From assembly GCF_050948215.1 (NCBI RefSeq), contig NC_135152.1, positions 3,196,310-3,260,309 of the forward strand: a DNA stretch of 64,000 bases, in the 5' to 3' direction. Within the stretch, counting starts at the first letter, position 1; each line of letters opens with the position of its first letter. The notes below the pieces were generated by a model that was given only the letters and a program-made list of their open reading frames with translations, made no database searches and was not told where the DNA came from. The stretch is from Halictus rubicundus (lineage: Eukaryota; Arthropoda; Insecta; Hymenoptera; Halictidae). The position numbers and the translations under genes are program-made. Shown here one piece after another: positions 58,801 to 64,000 of the stretch.

Positions 58801-60844
58801 ATTACAAATACTGAAGAACCACATGTACCGTTTTGGAAAATGAGAGTACCAGCAACGATCCTTAGTTTTTCCGTCGTTTTATTATTGGTACGCTTACTTT
58901 ACATAATAATCAAGAATTAAGTAGTTGTTATATTTTGCGATAATCCAAAGTGAAAGTTTATTTCACGATGTAGATTGCAATAGCGATGGCTGCTGTGTTG
59001 GGAGTTGTTCTGTATAGGATGTCTGTGTTAACTGCGTTAAGTGTTTATGGACATCCTATGGTAACTAGTTATGCAATACTCTTTACCACAGCTACTGCAG
59101 CTAGCATCAATTTGTGTTGCATTATTGTCTTCAATTGGATTTACGTCTGGTTGGCTGAATATTTAACAGAGGTATTTCAGATAACGATTGATTTTCAATG
59201 TACATGTTTATTTCTCATTTACTCTTGCAATACGTTTTTCAATGTTACAGATCGAATTGCTTCGAACACAAACTGAATTCGATGATAGTTTAACGTTAAA
59301 AATATATCTACTTGAATTTGTAAATTATTACGCTTCCATATTTTATATAGCATTTTTCAAAGGAAAGTTTGTCGGATATCCAGGAAATTACAATCGTTTT
59401 TTCGATTATCGACAAGAAGAATGTGGCCCTGGTGGTTGTCTTATGGAATTATGTATACAATTAAGCATCATTATGATTGGCAAACAAGCAATGAATACAA
59501 TATTAGAAATGTTGTTCCCATTGTTTTACAAATGGTTAAATACTTTGAAAGTACATGTTGGAATGACTATGACGAATGGAGAAAGAAAAACTACTACCAG
59601 GAAATATCTCCAATGGATCAAAGACTATAAACTAGTAGAATGGGGTCCAAGAAGTTTATTTCCGGAATATTTGGAAATGGGTAATTACGTAAGGTTTATG
59701 TTAGTTTTTATCCTCTGTAGAATTATTACTGATTTTCCATGACTTTTGCTCACGCTAGTGTTACAGTATGGATTTGTTACCATTTTCGTTGCTGCATTTC
59801 CGTTAGCGCCATTTTTTGCATTACTGAATAATGTTTTTGAGATGCGACTTGATGCAAAAAAATTATTAATAATGTATCGAAGACCAGTTGGACAACGTGT
59901 CATAGATATAGGTATATGGTATCGTATTCTTGATTCCATTTCCAAACTTTCTGTTATAACTAATGTGAGTTTAAATATTTATGAGTAATATATTTTGCAT
60001 ACTACAGTATACATATGTGTAAATAACCATGATTTTTTTAGGCATTCATTATTGCTTTTACATCGAATTTTATACCAAGATTAGTATACCGAATCATAGT
60101 TTCTGACAATTATTCGCTGGAAGGTTTCCTGGACCATTCTCTGTCGAAGTTCAACACAAGTGATTTAAAAAATGGCACCCAGCCATTTGCCTTATCCGCC
60201 CATGAACAAGTAGACATATGCAGATATCCAGACTACAGAGAACCACCAAATTCTCCAAATAAATATCAATATTCAATTATGTTCTGGCATGTATTAGCCG
60301 CTAGATTAGCGTTCATTGTTGTTTTCGAGGTATATACATTTTCTTACATATTTATCTATTTATTACTCATTATACTTCTCGTAAAAAATTTATTTTTGAA
60401 TATCAAATAGAAAAAAAATGTATATGATAACAGTTTCATTTTTAACGTTTTGATATTTTAATGTTTGAACTATAACTGATGATGTCATCCATAACACAGC
60501 TTTTGAAAGTGAATATTAGATGTTTTATTACATAGAATTAATTAAATTTATGATTTCAGAACGTTGTTGCTCTCGTAATGATACTTATACGATGGTGCAT
60601 TCCTGATATGAATAAAAAATTACGTGACAGAATTCGACGCGAAGCATATATAACTAATGAGACAATTATTCGGCAAGAAGCACAACGCGCTTGTGGGAGA
60701 TCCACTGAAGTAACAACGAACGGCAATCGCTTGAACCGAGTTATGAGAAATAGTTTGTCAAATTCCGAATTTGACTTGGAAATTCATGGAAGTCCTGTAC
60801 CTTCTGCTAATACAAATTCAAGAGTTGGCCCAGCTGCATTATGA
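55861..60844 (+). CDS. Anoctamin (TMEM16) family membrane protein
   Basis: TMEM16 proteins are calcium-activated chloride channels or phospholipid scramblases. Exons: 55861-56049, 56123-56248, 56309-56788, 58173-58566, 58655-58887, 58974-59171, 59251-59680, 59759-59964, 60042-60329, 60560-60844. The sum is 2829 nt (942 aa). The order is an N-terminal dimerisation domain (about 70-260), then YFGVKIGLYFAWLGFYTHML (first TM), FLELWKRYSAEITHRWD, FKGKFVGYPGNYNRFF, EECGPGGCLMELCIQL, and EYLEMVLQYGFVTIFVAAFP with FALLNNVFEMRLDAKKLL carrying the acidic residues typical of the Ca2+ site. DIGIWYRIL and NFIPRLVYR follow, then a short basic tail. Wording such as RPVGQRVIDIGIW recalls ANO7-like members, but the exact paralog needs a tree, so no symbol is given. 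The ATG at 55861 is the first in frame. Confidence 0.93.
56789..58172. other. Anoctamin intron 3 with a more GC-rich insert
   Basis: This is the largest intron of the anoctamin gene. The stretch about 56865-57115 is richer in GC than its surroundings and holds an 81-codon plus frame that I do not recognise; it may be an old repeat fragment. Confidence 0.4.
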
Positions 60845-62285
60845 CAATGACAAGATAATCATCGTGATTAATAGAAATTGTACATGTGAAAGTTACTACT
60901 GCGGTGCTAGTTGCAGTAACACATACTGATAATATTAACATCAATTGAAAAATTTTAAGTACTGCCGATTACAATATAGATAGTAAAGTAAAAATTGGAG
61001 AAAGTAATAATGCCTAATAAGAAACTAAGTATATCAACGATTTTAAAATGGAGGAAGAATTCTCATTATGGAAAGCTTTAATGATATTATATTTATTATG
61101 ATGATATTTGAATTATATGATAATACATTATTTCTTACTATGAGTAAGAAATAAGTTTATTGTTGAAGGGATGTTATAAAGAAAGTATATCACGTCCAAT
61201 TTAATATGTATTTTAACGGAATGAATATATGTCTACATGTATATAAAAATAATATAATACCAACTGTTGTCATGATCTCCACAAGTTTTGTTACATTGTG
61301 GTAAAAAACAGGATAATATATTATTGTTGAATACATGATCTGTTATACTATTTATCTGGAATTTAAGTTTGTAAATAGGTTTATAAGTCTTCCTCTTATT
61401 AAAGTTCCTGCACATGATCAGGTTAATAATATCGACAAGTGAATTTGTATTGTATTCAGTTTTGATGTGGCGTTCAACTTTCACTAAAACATGATTCTTT
61501 TTGTTTTGAATGAGTCATATTTTTATCAATATGATAACATCATCTACCTCTACTAAAAATATGGTAATTATGGAAATCTTCTTACTGTGATGACTCCGAA
61601 GATACGCAATTCTTTTATGTATTTACATATTCGTCTTTCCATTACATGAGACATTATTTAAATATACATATTTAGTTGCCATATCAGATATTGATAACAC
61701 TATTTTTATGTAATGAAAAACACACAATTAACTCTATATACATATGGAATATGTAATCATTATGTTTTATAATGTAACTTATAAATACAAAATAAAATGT
61801 TGATTTACATTGCGATGTGTTTACATACATTTAAATTGTGCATAATACAGTTTTTGGATCAATCTGCATTTTAATAAAGATACTGTAATGGTTCTTTAAG
61901 GAAGATATTATTTTCAGCTTACACTTTTAGATATTTACTTTCTAGTAATGGTTTGAATATGTTTTCAGCTGTTAAAAATAATTATTTAAGTTGTGCAGTT
62001 TGTAAAGATTGGTCTAAATCTAAATGGTTGAAGAGTACGCATTCAGCGTGGATTGTCAGTGGCAGCTCTCTGTTAATGGTAATGCAGCATTGCAGAGGGC
62101 GATGTTTCACTATCGGTAATAGCAATAGCAATGCCACACCGCTGAGCCTCAATCATTCTGAATATTTAATTTGAAAAATTTATCCTTTTTTATTATTGTC
62201 AAATATTAAAGAGAACTTGACAAAATTCAGCATAACATTTTAATATAAGTTCTCATTAAATTGTATACGATTAATTTTAGTAAAG
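60845..62285. other. Intergenic: anoctamin 3' region and SAM50 promoter region
   Basis: AT-rich. AATAAA near 61791 (acaaaataaaatg) could end the anoctamin transcript. No recognisable protein is present. Confidence 0.45.
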
Positions 62286-63933
62286 ATGGGAACTGTCCAC
62301 GCAAAGGTAAGTGCATATTATTAGAAGAGCACGCTATAACCTAAAATCGAGCACATTAATTTACAGCATGAGTAATTTCTAATAATAATTCGTTTCTATG
62401 TAATCTTTTACTTAGAACTTATATCAGCTTTCCCTATTTTCATTTTTTTCATAGTATGTCTTTCTACCTTTATTATATGTTTCATTCATGCTTTACATGT
62501 TATTGTCATATCATATTTTCAAACAGAATTAACATTCCTTGTTGTTCTCAGGAAACAAGTATGCCGAAAAAACTAAATCAAGATTTAAATCATGCCGTTC
62601 CCACTGAAAAACACAACCCCAAAGACAAAGAGGATTCAGTAAGTAATCATTTATGTTGACATTTAAAACTACATTTACATTTTGAAAAAAATAATTTACA
62701 TTTTTAACGCATTAATAATTGTGTCATTTACCAATGTTTGCTTGCAGTTTGCAAATGTTAATAAGAGGAAGAACATATTCGGAAAAGACAAAGTAGGAGA
62801 GAAAACTATTAACATACAAACAGTTAAGGTACGCTTAACTTTACATCCTAACATGAAACCTCATCTTGTTCTAATTGTCAAATGTATTAACTCGAAGCCA
62901 TTTTATGATATAGACAAGAGTTGACAGAGTACACATAGATGGACTTAAGCGAACGAAAGACGACATAATAAAAACCCAAGTAGTAGACCTATTTAAAGCT
63001 AAAGATTTTCAAGATGTTATTCTATGTGCCCATAAAGTCAAGGGAAAGCTAGAATCATTAGGATGCTTTAGGAGTGTCGGAGTTTACATTGATACGAGTG
63101 AAGGTCCTCATGCTACCCCAGAAGGCGTTGAAGTGGGTCTATATAATTACACACTAATTCAACAACAAATAAGTAATTTCTCAGATTTAATTGTTTTCAG
63201 TTCATTGACAAAATGTGCACTTAAAGATTAGGTATTCCTATGAGAAATTGCAAGTCCTATGGTCTTTCAGGTCACCTTTACGGTACGTGAAATGAGACGA
63301 TTAATAGGTGGAATTAACACTATGGTTGGAAACAATGAATGTTCTGCAACTATTGGAGCAAAAGCACCTAATTTATTTGGCAGAGGAGAACGACTACAAA
63401 TGGAATATTCTCATGGCACAAAAAGTTCCACAAATATAAATGTGTCAGCTGTGAAACCACTTGTGAATAGTTGGCTTCATACAGTGTATGTAAGAATATT
63501 TTTCTTTCAATGATTCACATTTTCATTGTAATAATTTAATTTTTTTTTAGGCTAACTGCTAGCGTGTTTAACACAACTAATGATTTTCCATGGTCTGGCT
63601 TTAACCAGTGTGAGATAGGCCTTTTATTAGATATTGCTTTTAATCCGGACGGAGCAGGAATACTGAAACACAATTTACAGTACGAAGCCGTATGCAGGAA
63701 AATTGTTTGTTCAAAGAAAGCGTCATTTTCTGTTCGTGAAGAAAGTGGGCCTAGTTTGAAATCTGCGTTACGACATATTTGTACTATCGATAAACGGGAT
63801 TCTACAATATTTCCTACTATGGGAAGTCTCGTACAATTTTCAACGGAGGTAGCTGGACTTGGAGGGAACATTGGTTTTGTAAAAAATGAACTTATTATGC
63901 AAGCTAATTGGACGCCGCATGAATATTGTGCAA
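62286..63933 (+). CDS. Samm50: SAM50/SAMM50 outer-membrane beta-barrel assembly protein (5' part, cut by window end)
   Basis: SAM50 is the Omp85-family core of the sorting and assembly machinery of the mitochondrial outer membrane. Exons seen: 62286-62306 (MGTVHAK, the conserved family start), 62552-62638, 62748-62828, 62914-63132, 63271-63485 and 63551 to about 63933. The POTRA-like domain carries VHIDGLKRTKDD and EGPHATPEGVE. The barrel begins with FTVREMRRLIGGINTMVGNN, and NLFGRGERLQMEYSHGTK follows. For exon 4 the acceptor before ACAAGAGTTGAC was chosen because the neighbouring AG sites give stop codons. The last boundary (near 63933) is tentative. The remaining barrel strands lie to the right of the window. 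Confidence 0.92.
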
Positions 63934-64000
63934 GTGTTATTTATTTAAATTATCAGAGAATGCACATGTATTTATTACTTGTTTGTCTCTGGTGTAACTA

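Noticed and set aside
62896..62920. Alternative acceptors for SAM50 exon 4 (after ...gacaag or ...gacaagag)
   Set aside because: Both give stop codons when joined to exon 3; the acceptor ending at 62913 is the one that preserves the frame.

Overview
This is eukaryotic, intron-bearing DNA from an insect. A hymenopteran (ant or bee) is the most consistent reading: small AT-rich introns beside GC-rich, microsatellite-laden giant introns, mariner/Tc1 and TTAA-flanked elements, and insect-like protein sequences. The species call is an inference. No bacterial, viral or CRISPR features were seen. By eye, base composition changes around 28.6 kb: the left part is GC-richer and full of (CT)n, (CAGA)n and G tracts, and the right part is AT-rich and gene-dense.

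Seven protein genes could be reconstructed exon by exon, with splice phases that close. They are: (1) eIF5B, minus strand, from 32884 leftwards and running off the left edge (15 coding exons seen, 1021 codons, last exon missing); (2) an RBM26/27 (Drosophila swm) RNA-binding protein, plus, 34467-39602; (3) an SLC10A7-type bile-acid-cotransporter-family protein, minus, 41189-43329; (4) the Wee1 inhibitory kinase, minus, 46990-52216; (5) a PRA1-family prenylated Rab acceptor (RABAC1), plus, 53544-54580; (6) an anoctamin/TMEM16 protein, plus, 55861-60844; (7) SAM50/SAMM50, plus, from 62286 and cut by the right edge. eIF5B and swm are divergent, as are Wee1 and RABAC1. swm and SLC10A7 are convergent. 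The genes are ordinary housekeeping or cell-biology genes with no evident shared pathway.

The left 28 kb is almost entirely the last introns of eIF5B (10.9 kb, 15.8 kb and a third that leaves the window). They act as a transposon sink: a DD41D mariner with about 340-bp inverted repeats nested inside a TTAA-flanked MITE; a Tc1-like element with Sleeping-Beauty-like inverted/direct repeats and a broken DD34E transposase; a deleted mariner; an element with inner copies of its own terminal repeat; three copies of a roughly 500-bp repeat, one of them carrying two TTAA MITEs; and further MITEs. More TTAA or hAT-type elements sit in Wee1 and swm introns, including a 1.6-kb hAT-like element that landed in the TTAA end of a piggyBac-like MITE. 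The eIF5B promoter carries a dense cluster of TATCGAT (DRE-like) motifs.

I found no clearly new biological system. The most unusual signals are the nested TTAA-element landscape, the long-TIR mariner and the asymmetric architecture of eIF5B.
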